Source of the DNA: RGIG5612 sp045546255
GTDB lineage: Bacteria > Bacillota > Clostridia > Lachnospirales > Lachnospiraceae
DNA: 7,151 nt
Direction of reading: 5' to 3'
Assembly (NCBI GenBank): GCA_045546255.1
Contig: JAZQCK010000064.1
Span: forward strand, 1-7,151
Part shown: piece after piece, positions 1 to 6,301 of the stretch
How the letters are laid out: each line of letters begins with the position of its first letter
Position numbering within the stretch: the first letter of the stretch is position 1
Notes under the pieces: generated by a model
Seen by the model: only the letters and a program-made list of their open reading frames with translations
What the model was told of the DNA's origin: nothing
Database searches by the model: none
Made by a program: the position numbers and the translations under genes

Positions 1-780
1 GGGCTTTCCATCCGCCTTGGCTTCTTCTGCTGCAATTTTTTCAATCGCTTTGATATGGCCTTTTGCCAGATCCACCACGTGGATATAATCACGCACGCCG
101 GTTCCGTCCGGAGTGTTATAGTCATTTCCAAATACATGGACCTTTTCCAGCTTTCCGACAGCGACCTTCGCCACATAAGGAAGGAGGTTATTCGGAATGC
201 CTGCCGGGTCTTCCCCGATCATACCGCTTTCATGAGCGCCGATCGGATTGAAATACCGAAGAAGAATGATGTTCCAGGAATCATCAGAACGATAGATATC
301 TTTCAGAATATTTTCGATCATCAGTTTCGTGCGTCCGTAAGGATTTGTTGCACTGGTCGGAAAATCTTCTCTGATCGGAACGCTGGCCGGATTTCCATAA
401 ACGGTTGCCGAAGACGAGAACACGATATTCTTGCATCCAGTCTCTTTCATTATATGAAGAAGTGTCAGAGTTCCACCGATATTGTTGTCATAATACTTCA
501 TCGGAATCTCAACCGATTCTCCAACAGCTTTAAGACCGGCAAAGTGGATCACAGCATACGGTTTTTCTTTCAGGAACACTTCCCGCAGCCCATCTTCATC
601 ACGGATATCAACCTGATAGAAGCTTGCGGACTTTCCGGTGATCTTCTCGATTCGTTTCAGGGATTCTTCTGAAGAGTTGCAGAGATTATCGACAACTGCA
701 ACTTCCATACCTGCTTCTAACAACTCTAATACTGTATGGCTTCCAATATATCCGGTTCCGCCGGTCACTAATATTTTCAT
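1..780 (-). CDS. galE: UDP-glucose 4-epimerase GalE (N-terminal 260 residues; C-terminus beyond window)
   Basis: GalE interconverts UDP-glucose and UDP-galactose (some members also UDP-GlcNAc and UDP-GalNAc) in the cytoplasm, supplying nucleotide sugars for galactose use and envelope glycans. The frame is open from the ATG at 778-780 to the window edge with no stop. The N-terminus MKILVTGGTGYIGSH has the NAD-binding GxxGxxG (G7, G10, G13). The extended-SDR catalytic triad is present: S124 in FSSSATVYG, and Y148/K152 in NPYGRTK. RYFNPIGAH (about 175-183) and the GVRDYIHVVDLA block (about 228-239) are typical of GalE. The family is about 330-340 residues, so roughly 75-80 are missing to the left. 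The start lies 3 nt after the cdaR stop, and its AAGGA ribosome site lies inside the last cdaR codons, so the two are probably translationally coupled. Family assignment is near certain; exact sugar preference is not visible. Confidence 0.95.
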   Translation of the reverse strand, partial: MKILVTGGTGYIGSHTVLELLEAGMEVAVVDNLCNSSEESLKRIEKITGKSASFYQVDIRDEDGLREVFLKEKPYAVIHFAGLKAVGESVEIPMKYYDNNIGGTLTLLHIMKETGCKNIVFSSSATVYGNPASVPIREDFPTSATNPYGRTKLMIENILKDIYRSDDSWNIILLRYFNPIGAHESGMIGEDPAGIPNNLLPYVAKVAVGKLEKVHVFGNDYNTPDGTGVRDYIHVVDLAKGHIKAIEKIAAEEAKADGKP

Positions 781-783
781 CTG

Positions 784-1830
784 TTATCCTTCCGTTTCTG
801 TTTCTGTCTCATCCTGAGATGTCTCTTCTTCTGTTTCATCATCCAGCTTTTCTATCGTTGCGGTGATCGTAACGGTGCCTGTGTCACCATAGATCGTTAC
901 GCCCTGCGGCAGATAATCTTCTAAATTGACGGTAATGGACACATCCTCTTTTGCTCCCTGTACATTCAGCAGTATGCTCGGAAGAACAATATCTGTAATG
1001 GCAGCAAGATTGTCATCACTTCCGCGAAGAGAGATATTGTTTTTCGAATAAGCAATATCTGTCAGAGCATACGCAGCATCAGGTGTTCCATTTGCTTCTA
1101 TATAGATAGGAACCGTCTTGATCCTGCTGGTCGTAACTTTCACAGCGACATCTGTCGTTTCAAGATAGGTGTCTGCTGTCATCTCAATTTCCGCACCATT
1201 TTCATCATAGACCTTCAGCGCCTTCTGAATTGTTCCATCTCCACTGATTTCAGAGTAATCGATCAGCGCGACCACTTTTTCCGCCTGCTTGATGACTGAT
1301 TCAGGTGCATGCAGCGAGACTTTCGCCGGGGTTGCAGCCGCATCTTCTATGATCATGTCATCCGGTTGTTTTCCGGTAAACTGCACTTCCACATTTAAAG
1401 TGATTGTGTCCATATCCTCCAGGTTAATGATCATACTATTCGTCTTCAGAGTGATCGTAACCGAGGACGCATATCTTGCCTTATCTCCTGTCAGCTCCAC
1501 ATTAATAGGAACTGCATTCGTGATGGATAATTCCGCAAAATCGGCCGTAGCGACAAAATCAGAAGCGGTCAGGTTTCCAATCACGCTTCGATTTCCGGAA
1601 ACAACGACCGTTGCCGTATTACCGGACTCTACCGTGTAGACACGGCTTCCGTCAAGGACCAGACTCTCGTTTTGAATCTGGACCGGAATACCCGTTACGG
1701 TTCTTGTTGTAACCGGATCCGTGGTGTTTGTTATCACCAGCCACAGTACGAAAGCAAAGACCAGGGCCAGGATCTTGAAGCCGATATTATTTATGATCCA
1801 CTTCTGAAGAAACTTCTTCACGCTCGCCAT
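784..1830 (-). CDS. cdaR: YbbR-domain protein CdaR, regulator of diadenylate cyclase
   Basis: CdaR is the membrane-anchored partner that modulates the diadenylate cyclase CdaA; its YbbR domains lie outside the membrane. The 348-residue product has a short basic N-terminus, one hydrophobic helix at about 17-35 (IGFKILALVFAFVLWLVIT) and the characteristic TTDPVTTRTV just after it. About three YbbR-like beta-rich repeats follow, at roughly 48-130, 143-235 and 238-327. The protein ends in a Glu/Thr-rich acidic tail (328-348). The B. subtilis protein is longer, with four YbbR repeats, so this is a shorter version. The ATG at 1828-1830 lies inside the 3' end of cdaA, a 44-nt overlap in another frame, and is preceded by AAGGAGG with an 11-nt spacer. 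There is no other ATG near the N-terminus. Identification rests on the YbbR features and the cdaA neighbour. Confidence 0.92.
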   Translation of the reverse strand: MASVKKFLQKWIINNIGFKILALVFAFVLWLVITNTTDPVTTRTVTGIPVQIQNESLVLDGSRVYTVESGNTATVVVSGNRSVIGNLTASDFVATADFAELSITNAVPINVELTGDKARYASSVTITLKTNSMIINLEDMDTITLNVEVQFTGKQPDDMIIEDAAATPAKVSLHAPESVIKQAEKVVALIDYSEISGDGTIQKALKVYDENGAEIEMTADTYLETTDVAVKVTTSRIKTVPIYIEANGTPDAAYALTDIAYSKNNISLRGSDDNLAAITDIVLPSILLNVQGAKEDVSITVNLEDYLPQGVTIYGDTGTVTITATIEKLDDETEEETSQDETETETEG

Positions 1831-2686
1831 CTGCGTCTTCGCCTCCTTCCTTTCTGATCAGCCAGCTGATCCGGCCTTTCAGTTTTTGTATTTCAATCAT
1901 GCGGTTTTTCAGTTCCGCAATCTGCATATTCTCCTTTAATTCACTGTCATAAGCAACGGAGATCGCACCGGTCTCTTCCGACACGACGATCGTAAAGGAG
2001 TCAGTTGCCTCGCTTAAGCCGAGCGCTGCCCTATGACGTGTTCCGTATTTTTTATCCAGTGTTCTGCTGTTTGACATCGGAAGGTAGCAGGTAGCTGCCA
2101 CGATCCTGTCATCACGTACGATCACGGCGCCGTCATGAAGCGGCGTCTTATCTTCAAAAATATTTTCCAGCAGTTCGCTGCTGACTACGGCATCGACATC
2201 GATTCCGGTATGCTCATATTCTGAAAGCGGTACATCCAGTTCAATACAGATCAGAGCGCCCGTATGATCTTTGGAAAGATCCGTGACGGCTCTTAAGATT
2301 TCTTCCATTGTTTTATCCGAGAATCGTTTTTTATCTCCCCGGTCTGTAGTGAAGAATCTTCGGAAGATGCTTCTGCCGCCCAGACTTTCCAGTGCATGGC
2401 GAAGCTCCGGCTGGAAGATAATGATCAAGCCGATGACACCGACGCTTAACACTCTCGATGCGATCCACAGGATCGTATTAAAATTAAAGATCGCAGCCAG
2501 CATCAATAAAACAAGGACCAAAATCAGACCCTTGAACAAGGACCATGCCCTGGTTCTCCGAAACCACGTCAGGATGTAGTAAAACAGAACTGCGATAATG
2601 ATGATCTCAATAATGTCAACTACCGTCACAGACGTAATGGAAAAATACTTATGAAAGACTGATACGATATTCTGCCAGAAACTCAC
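1787..2686 (-). CDS. cdaA: Diadenylate cyclase CdaA (membrane-bound c-di-AMP synthase)
   Basis: CdaA condenses two ATP into cyclic di-AMP, the second messenger for potassium, osmolyte and cell-wall homeostasis in Gram-positives. The 299-residue product has three N-terminal membrane helices (about 21-40, 52-71, 74-92), then the helix FQPELRHALE and a DAC domain at about 125-250. The catalytic motifs are both intact: DGA at 185-187 (LHDGAVIV) and RHR at 217-219 (GTRHRAALG). HTGALICIE (141-149) matches the usual RTGALIVIE block. The C-terminus has a charged tail (279-299) that makes it somewhat longer than the approximately 273-residue B. subtilis enzyme. The start is GTG in a GTGA overlap with the stop of the upstream membrane-protein gene, with AGAGGA 7 nt before it. 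No ATG is available upstream of the conserved region. It overlaps cdaR downstream. Confidence 0.96.
   Translation of the reverse strand: MSFWQNIVSVFHKYFSITSVTVVDIIEIIIIAVLFYYILTWFRRTRAWSLFKGLILVLVLLMLAAIFNFNTILWIASRVLSVGVIGLIIIFQPELRHALESLGGRSIFRRFFTTDRGDKKRFSDKTMEEILRAVTDLSKDHTGALICIELDVPLSEYEHTGIDVDAVVSSELLENIFEDKTPLHDGAVIVRDDRIVAATCYLPMSNSRTLDKKYGTRHRAALGLSEATDSFTIVVSEETGAISVAYDSELKENMQIAELKNRMIEIQKLKGRISWLIRKEGGEDADGEREEVSSEVDHK
1842..1848 (-). promoter_or_regulatory. Ribosome binding site for cdaR inside cdaA
   Basis: AAGGAGG on the minus strand lies 11 nt before the cdaR ATG and wholly within the cdaA coding sequence. It fixes the cdaR start despite the 44-nt gene overlap and suggests independent or re-initiating translation of cdaR. 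Confidence 0.7.
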
Positions 2687-3624
2687 CCGTTTTTCCTCTT
2701 GTTGATTCTTTTCACACTGACTGTTTCCGATTTAAATGCCGTCTTCGGAACAGCTTTTACATAATAGTTATATTCCTCATCTTCAAATTCCACAGTTTCC
2801 GTTCTGGAATAATCCAATGGCTTGATCACACCGGTAAGGAGGATCGCAAGTCCTCCGGAGACAAGTCCACCGATCAGATAAGTCAGCAGCTTTGTCGTCG
2901 TCATTGTGCCGAAAAGCAGTTCACTTCCCAGCGCAAGGACGATATAAACGCCGGTACCTACGACGATAGCAATTTCATAAGAATGATTAAAGTTTGCCCG
3001 CTTCACAAAATGAACGATCATAAATACGATGAACATCACGGCCAGCATCGTTAAAAACTCGCTGTTGGTAAAGAGCCCCTGAAGCAGCATCTCTGCTTTT
3101 TCAAATTCCGCTGTTCCGGTCGTGCTCGCAAAGACGACCGCATGCACGTCAATATAATGAATCAGGTAATAAAAGATCGTTCCAAAAATTACGGTGATGA
3201 CCGAGATTGCCGGACCGACGGCTGCAAGTGTCAGGACCGCAACCAGTGGAAGCCTGATAAAGTATAAAAGCGGTATCACCATGAGTAAGTATCCATACTG
3301 TCCGGCATAGCGGAAATACAAAAGGTACATAACAACCAGGATTACCGTTGTCACGACCCCAAGTCCGATGGACAGATAATAGATTTGAACTGCCGTGTAT
3401 CCCAGCACTGCAATCATGATAAACTTGATCGGAATAAAGCCAAAGATAAGTGCCAGCAGTGCAACAACCCATACCTGTGAAATGGCCGTATTAAATCCGA
3501 TATAGCGGCTGATTGTAAAGAGGCAGAGGAACACGATCACGACGCGCAGGATATATCCTGCTACTCTGCGGTGTGCAATATAAAATTCTTCTATTTTTGT
3601 TCGGAATTTTATTAATGAGTTCAT
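2683..3624 (-). CDS. Multi-pass membrane protein of unknown function, coupled to cdaA
   Basis: I do not recognise a named family. The 313-residue product is strongly hydrophobic with about eight predicted helices (roughly 22-40, 50-68, 69-101, 112-130, 131-157, 189-207, 217-237, 246-266). Its N-terminus is basic. Residues 158-188 form a polar loop. The C-terminus (268-313) is soluble: an acidic, tyrosine-rich stretch (VEFEDEEYNYYVKAVPK), then a Lys/Arg-rich end. No ATP-binding, peptidase or transporter signature is visible. The ATG at 3622-3624 has an AGG ribosome site 6 nt upstream and lies 17 nt after the preceding gene. The stop overlaps the cdaA GTG by 4 nt, so translation of cdaA probably depends on it. 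A role in envelope processes or as a CdaA partner is inferred from position only; a transporter remains possible. Confidence 0.85.
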   Translation of the reverse strand: MNSLIKFRTKIEEFYIAHRRVAGYILRVVIVFLCLFTISRYIGFNTAISQVWVVALLALIFGFIPIKFIMIAVLGYTAVQIYYLSIGLGVVTTVILVVMYLLYFRYAGQYGYLLMVIPLLYFIRLPLVAVLTLAAVGPAISVITVIFGTIFYYLIHYIDVHAVVFASTTGTAEFEKAEMLLQGLFTNSEFLTMLAVMFIVFMIVHFVKRANFNHSYEIAIVVGTGVYIVLALGSELLFGTMTTTKLLTYLIGGLVSGGLAILLTGVIKPLDYSRTETVEFEDEEYNYYVKAVPKTAFKSETVSVKRINKRKNG

Positions 3625-3641
3625 GAACTACCTGTAACTGA

Positions 3642-4040
3642 CTACTTGTTTCCCCCGCTTAAGTTCTCCTGCGCCTGCTCTTCTTCCTCATAGACTCGTT
3701 TTAAGCGTCTCAGATTCAACCCATAAGTCCTTAAGTTTCCTCTGTAGTTGTCATATTTATGATTAAACATATACAAAGAGTAAAAGCAGTATCCTACAAC
3801 AAACAGGATAAATGCAGCTACGACCAAAAGCACAGATGCCGTTCCTCCAATTCTTTCATAAGAGCGGATGATCCAGTCAGGATCCGCAACAAAGATCAGC
3901 GCCAGCAAGAGGATCCCTGTAAGGATCCCGAGCGGTACACTCGAAAGAAAATTTCGTGAGGAATAGTCGGTCTTATAATATTTATTTAACCTGAGAGTTG
4001 TTTTCCCTTCGCCATGTTCATACAAAGCGACCTTGGACAT
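3642..4040 (-). CDS. Small two-helix membrane protein of unknown function
   Basis: The family is not recognised. From the preferred start the product is 132 residues. It has a polar N-terminal region (VALYEHGEGKTTLRLNKYYKTDY), two hydrophobic helices at about 34-52 and 66-91 joined by a short DPDW-containing loop, and a cytosolic-looking basic/acidic C-terminal segment (95-125, RRLKRVYEEEEQAQ) that could be helical or coiled. The start was chosen at the ATG at 4038-4040 because GAAGG lies 8 nt upstream. An in-frame ATG at 4065-4067 would add nine residues (MLNKKKVEL) but has no visible ribosome site. It would lie 9 nt after the dehydrogenase stop, so coupled translation there cannot be excluded. 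The gene ends 17 nt before the larger membrane-protein gene. The pair may work together, but nothing in the sequence names a reaction. Confidence 0.8.
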   Translation of the reverse strand: MSKVALYEHGEGKTTLRLNKYYKTDYSSRNFLSSVPLGILTGILLLALIFVADPDWIIRSYERIGGTASVLLVVAAFILFVVGYCFYSLYMFNHKYDNYRGNLRTYGLNLRRLKRVYEEEEQAQENLSGGNK

Positions 4041-4076
4041 CAACTCTACCTTCTTTTTGTTAAGCATTTGTGAAAG

Positions 4077-4865
4077 TTAACCGTAGATCATTCCGATGAT
4101 CTTGTTTGCAAGACCGATCGGCAGGATCTTCATTAATACACAGAACAGTTTATATACAAATCCAATCGCATAAAGCGGTTTCACTTTTTTCTTCAGTGCG
4201 ATCTTTGCGATATAAGCTCCGGCAACTTCCGGCTTCATTCCGTTGCGTTCGTCCTTTTCCATGACCGCAACGCTCTTTGAAATCCGTCCGCCGTACTCTT
4301 CATCGCCATCGAGCGTTTTCTTTCTCGCATCTGTAAATCCGCTGCTGATATCGCCCGGCTGGATCGCACACATGGTAATGCCATAGGGAGCAAGTTCATT
4401 TGCAGCCGAACAGGTATAGGAATTGATCGCCGCCTTGGACGCAGAATAAAACGCCTGAAATGGAATCGGGACCGGACCTGCTACAGAACTGATATTAACG
4501 ATCCGCCCCTGACCTGCTTTCCGCATCGGAGTCATGACTGCTTTTGAGCAGTTGACCATTCCGAAAAAGTTGACATCAAGCTGACGCTTTGCATCTTCAA
4601 GGCTTGTAAACTCCACTGCTCCGCTGATTCCAAAGCCTGCACAGTTCACCAGAATATCCACCTTGCCTTCTGCATCCAGAACTTTTTTTACCGCTGTCTG
4701 AACCTGTGCCTCATCCGTCACATCAACGCTGATATGTTCAAACGGAGAGTTTGGAACTTCCCTGCGGCTGAATTCATAGACCTTACAGCCGGATTCTTTT
4801 AGACTTTTTGCCACATTCAATCCGATACCGGAGGAACCTCCGGTCACGATTGCTGTTTTTGCCAT
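4077..4865 (-). CDS. Short-chain dehydrogenase/reductase, candidate 3-ketosphinganine-type reductase
   Basis: This is a classical SDR of 262 residues that reduces a ketone or oxidises an alcohol with NAD(P)H. It has the dinucleotide-binding TGGSSGIG at 8-15, NCAG at 74-77 (variant of NNAG) and the catalytic tetrad N99, S127, Y140 and K144 (YSASK). R34/R35 after the second strand (EFSRRE) favour NADPH, an inference. The C-terminus beyond residue 228 is a hydrophobic stretch (YAIGFVYKLFCVLMKILPIG) ending ANKIIGMIYG. It could associate with membrane and recalls reductases of lipid ketones rather than soluble FabG. The ATG follows AAGGAAG by 7 nt and lies 50 nt after the oxoamine synthase gene. 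That neighbour makes a beta-amino-ketone type product, so reduction of that ketone is the simplest role. The substrate is inferred; the SDR fold is certain. Confidence 0.93.
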   Translation of the reverse strand: MAKTAIVTGGSSGIGLNVAKSLKESGCKVYEFSRREVPNSPFEHISVDVTDEAQVQTAVKKVLDAEGKVDILVNCAGFGISGAVEFTSLEDAKRQLDVNFFGMVNCSKAVMTPMRKAGQGRIVNISSVAGPVPIPFQAFYSASKAAINSYTCSAANELAPYGITMCAIQPGDISSGFTDARKKTLDGDEEYGGRISKSVAVMEKDERNGMKPEVAGAYIAKIALKKKVKPLYAIGFVYKLFCVLMKILPIGLANKIIGMIYG

Positions 4866-4903
4866 TTCCCTGCTTCCTTTATATTATGAAATGTTCTATC
4901 AAA

Positions 4904-4933
4904 CAGCTCCAATAATTACATTAAATGGAGCTG
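4904..4933 (-). repeat. Intercistronic inverted repeat spanning the oxoamine synthase stop codon
   Basis: CAGCTCCA at 4904-4911 and TGGAGCTG at 4926-4933 are perfect 8-bp inverted arms with a 14-nt AT-rich loop containing the TAA stop. In the minus-strand RNA only a short UUU follows, so it is a weak terminator at best. It may stabilise the upstream message or set the expression ratio of the two enzymes. Confidence 0.5.
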
Positions 4934-6124
4934 ATCTAAAATTGCCGAGTCATCCTGATGCATCACATTCGCAATAATCTCCGCTGCTTCGTCGATCAAT
5001 GCATCCGTATGGCTTGCCATCAGGCTTGTTCTTAAGAGGCATTCACCAGGTGCACAAGCCGGAGGAAGAACGGAATTAACATAAACACCAGCCTCATACA
5101 TTTCTTTCTGTTTCAGCAGCGTGTTCTCCGGTGTATACGTGTAGATTGGAACGATCGGAGTCGGCGCCTCGATGATCTTGACGTCTCTTTCCATCAGATC
5201 CTTGCGGAATCTTGCCGCATTTGCCTGAAGTTTTTCCGGAAGTTCCGGATGTGCCTCTAAGAAACGCAGAGCTGCAAGGGCAACTGCCGTCTGTGTCGGA
5301 GGAATGGACGCTGCAAACATATAAGGTCTTGCGCTATGGCGGACATAATCAACGATCCTGTGGTCTGCTGCCATATAGCCTCCAAGGCTGGCAAGAGATT
5401 TTGAGAACGTTCCCATATAAATATCCACTTTATCTTCAAGTCCAAAGTAACTTGCGGTTCCTCTTCCGCCTTCGCCTAAGACACCGAGTCCGTGCGCATC
5501 ATCGACCATAACTCTTGCGCCGTATTTTTCCGCCAAAGCAACAATCTCCGGGAGTTTTGCAATGTCACCGCCCATGCTGAAGACGCCATCTGTTACGATC
5601 AGGCAGCCGGCTTCTTCCGGAACAGACTGAAGCTGATGCTCAAGGTCTTCCATATCTGCATGTTTATAACGGAGCATTTTTCCATAGCAAAGACGGGATG
5701 CATCATAGATGGACGCATGGTCTTCTCTGTCAAGGATCAAATAATCATGTCTTCCGACAAGAGAAGCAATGATACCTAAGTTGCTCATAAAGCCGGTCGG
5801 GAAGGTGATGCAGTCTTCTTTTCTCAAGAAGTTCTTCAGTTCATCTTCCAGTTCATAATGCATCTGAAGCGTGCCGTTTAAGAAACGGGAGCCGGAGCAG
5901 CCGGTTCCGTATTTTTCAAGAGTTTTCATACCCGCTTCAATGATTTCCGGCTGTACGGTCAAGCCAAGATAGTTATTAGAACCAAGCATGATCCTGCGTT
6001 TGCCTTCCATGATGACTTCCACATCCTGGCGGCTCTCCAATGCTCTGAAATATGGATAGATGTCAGCTTCTCTCAGCAGATCCTGCGCTTGCGGTTCATA
6101 GCACTTCTCAAAAATGTCTTTCAT
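4916..6124 (-). CDS. PLP-dependent alpha-oxoamine synthase, serine palmitoyltransferase-like
   Basis: The family condenses an amino acid with an acyl-CoA (or acyl-ACP) and releases CO2. Members include serine palmitoyltransferase (SPT), AONS (BioF), KBL and ALAS. The 402-residue product has the complete PLP set: H136 (DHAS, ring stacking), S183 (VFSMGG), D208 and H211 (VDDAHGLG), and the Schiff-base lysine K242 (GTFSKSLASLGG). Their spacing (136/208/211/242) equals that of Sphingomonas SPT (159/231/234/265) with a constant offset. YPYFRALE (23-30), GTGCSGSRFLNGT (73-85), ARPYMFAASIPP (265-276) and LPPACAPGECLLR (353-365) resemble Bacteroidetes SPT as I remember it. BioF usually has GSGGSGHVSG at the second position. 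No other biotin gene is nearby. The ATG at 6122-6124 has AGGGAGA about 11-12 nt upstream. It is the first gene after the promoter at 6273-6301. Family is certain; acyl and amino-acid substrates are not. Confidence 0.93.
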   Translation of the reverse strand: MKDIFEKCYEPQAQDLLREADIYPYFRALESRQDVEVIMEGKRRIMLGSNNYLGLTVQPEIIEAGMKTLEKYGTGCSGSRFLNGTLQMHYELEDELKNFLRKEDCITFPTGFMSNLGIIASLVGRHDYLILDREDHASIYDASRLCYGKMLRYKHADMEDLEHQLQSVPEEAGCLIVTDGVFSMGGDIAKLPEIVALAEKYGARVMVDDAHGLGVLGEGGRGTASYFGLEDKVDIYMGTFSKSLASLGGYMAADHRIVDYVRHSARPYMFAASIPPTQTAVALAALRFLEAHPELPEKLQANAARFRKDLMERDVKIIEAPTPIVPIYTYTPENTLLKQKEMYEAGVYVNSVLPPACAPGECLLRTSLMASHTDALIDEAAEIIANVMHQDDSAILDQLHLM

Positions 6125-6158
6125 GTTTTTTCTGTTCTCCCTGTTATTATTCTACATT

Positions 6159-6172
6159 CGGAATCATTTCCG
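6159..6172. repeat. Small palindrome in the oxoamine synthase leader
   Basis: CGGAATCATTTCCG is a 5-bp inverted repeat (CGGAA/TTCCG) with a 4-base centre, about 35 bases before the start codon. As RNA it would be a short tetraloop hairpin; as DNA, a possible regulator half-site. No specific regulator is recognised. Confidence 0.35.
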
Positions 6173-6174
6173 TT

Positions 6175-6204
6175 CTGATAATCAATTTCGAATCAAACTA
6201 TCAG
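6175..6204. promoter_or_regulatory. Candidate operator: 30-bp imperfect dyad with FabT-like half-sites
   Basis: The segment begins CTGATA and ends TATCAG and has TTCGAA exactly at its centre; 10 of 15 positions per arm are symmetric. On the minus strand it contains AGTTTGATT and then TTGATTATCA. These match the first nine positions and the core, respectively, of the FabT box (ANTTTGATTATCAAATT) known from lactic acid bacteria. The two TTGATT copies start 11 bp apart, one helical turn. The site lies about 62-91 bases downstream of the predicted transcription start, so a bound MarR-type protein could block elongation. Regulator identity is inference. Confidence 0.45.
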
Positions 6205-6217
6205 TTTTAAAATCACT

Positions 6218-6253
6218 AAAAACGGATGAAGCGTCATTTTTTGCTCCATCTGT
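6218..6253 (-). terminator. Terminator-like hairpin in the leader, possible attenuator
   Basis: In the minus-strand RNA GAUGGAGC (6250-6243) pairs with GCUUCAUC (6232-6225) over 8 bp with one G-U pair around a 10-nt loop. An A-U and a C-G pair extend it beyond one mismatch. CG and UUUUU (6222-6218) follow. It starts only about 13 bases after the predicted transcription start and would end transcription before the seven-gene unit unless suppressed. The stem is of moderate strength, so partial termination or mere chance are both possible. Confidence 0.4.
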
Positions 6254-6272
6254 ACATAGTTTAACGCATGAT

Positions 6273-6301
6273 ATTATACAGAAAAACAAGGCGCCAGTCA
6301 A
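6273..6301 (-). promoter_or_regulatory. Sigma-A-type promoter for the seven-gene unit
   Basis: The -35 box TTGACT (6296-6301, 5 of 6 to consensus) and -10 box TATAAT (6273-6278, 6 of 6) are separated by exactly 17 bases on the minus strand. The start point is expected near 6266, giving a leader of about 140 bases before the oxoamine synthase ATG. The -35 box lies in the loop, and part of the spacer in the stem, of the terminator at 6282-6318. Confidence 0.8.

Noticed and set aside
55..672. Long plus-strand open frame
   Set aside because: It is antisense to galE, whose translation shows the full set of epimerase motifs; the plus-strand product has no recognisable features.
3149..3472. Minus-strand open frame inside the eight-helix protein gene
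   Set aside because: It is in another frame of a gene with well-placed start, ribosome site and coupled stop, and its composition is that of a frame shadow.
4866..4915. Internal promoter before the dehydrogenase (TTGGAG, 18 bases, CATAAT)
   Set aside because: Both boxes deviate from consensus and the -35 is part of the intercistronic hairpin; the AT-rich gap makes chance matches likely.
4916..6124. Reading the oxoamine synthase as biotin-pathway BioF
   Set aside because: The GTGCSGSRFLNGT block and N-terminal YPYFRALE are SPT-like, and no other biotin gene is near. It is not fully excluded without phylogeny.
6140..6190. Second promoter close to the oxoamine synthase (TAGAAT near 6150)
   Set aside because: No acceptable -35 box lies 16-18 bases upstream; the promoter at 6273-6301 is far stronger.
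6125..6266. c-di-AMP (ydaO-type) or other known riboswitch in the operon leader
   Set aside because: The leader is only about 140 bases, AT-rich, and lacks the conserved multi-helix layout; the visible structures are a simple hairpin and a DNA-type dyad.
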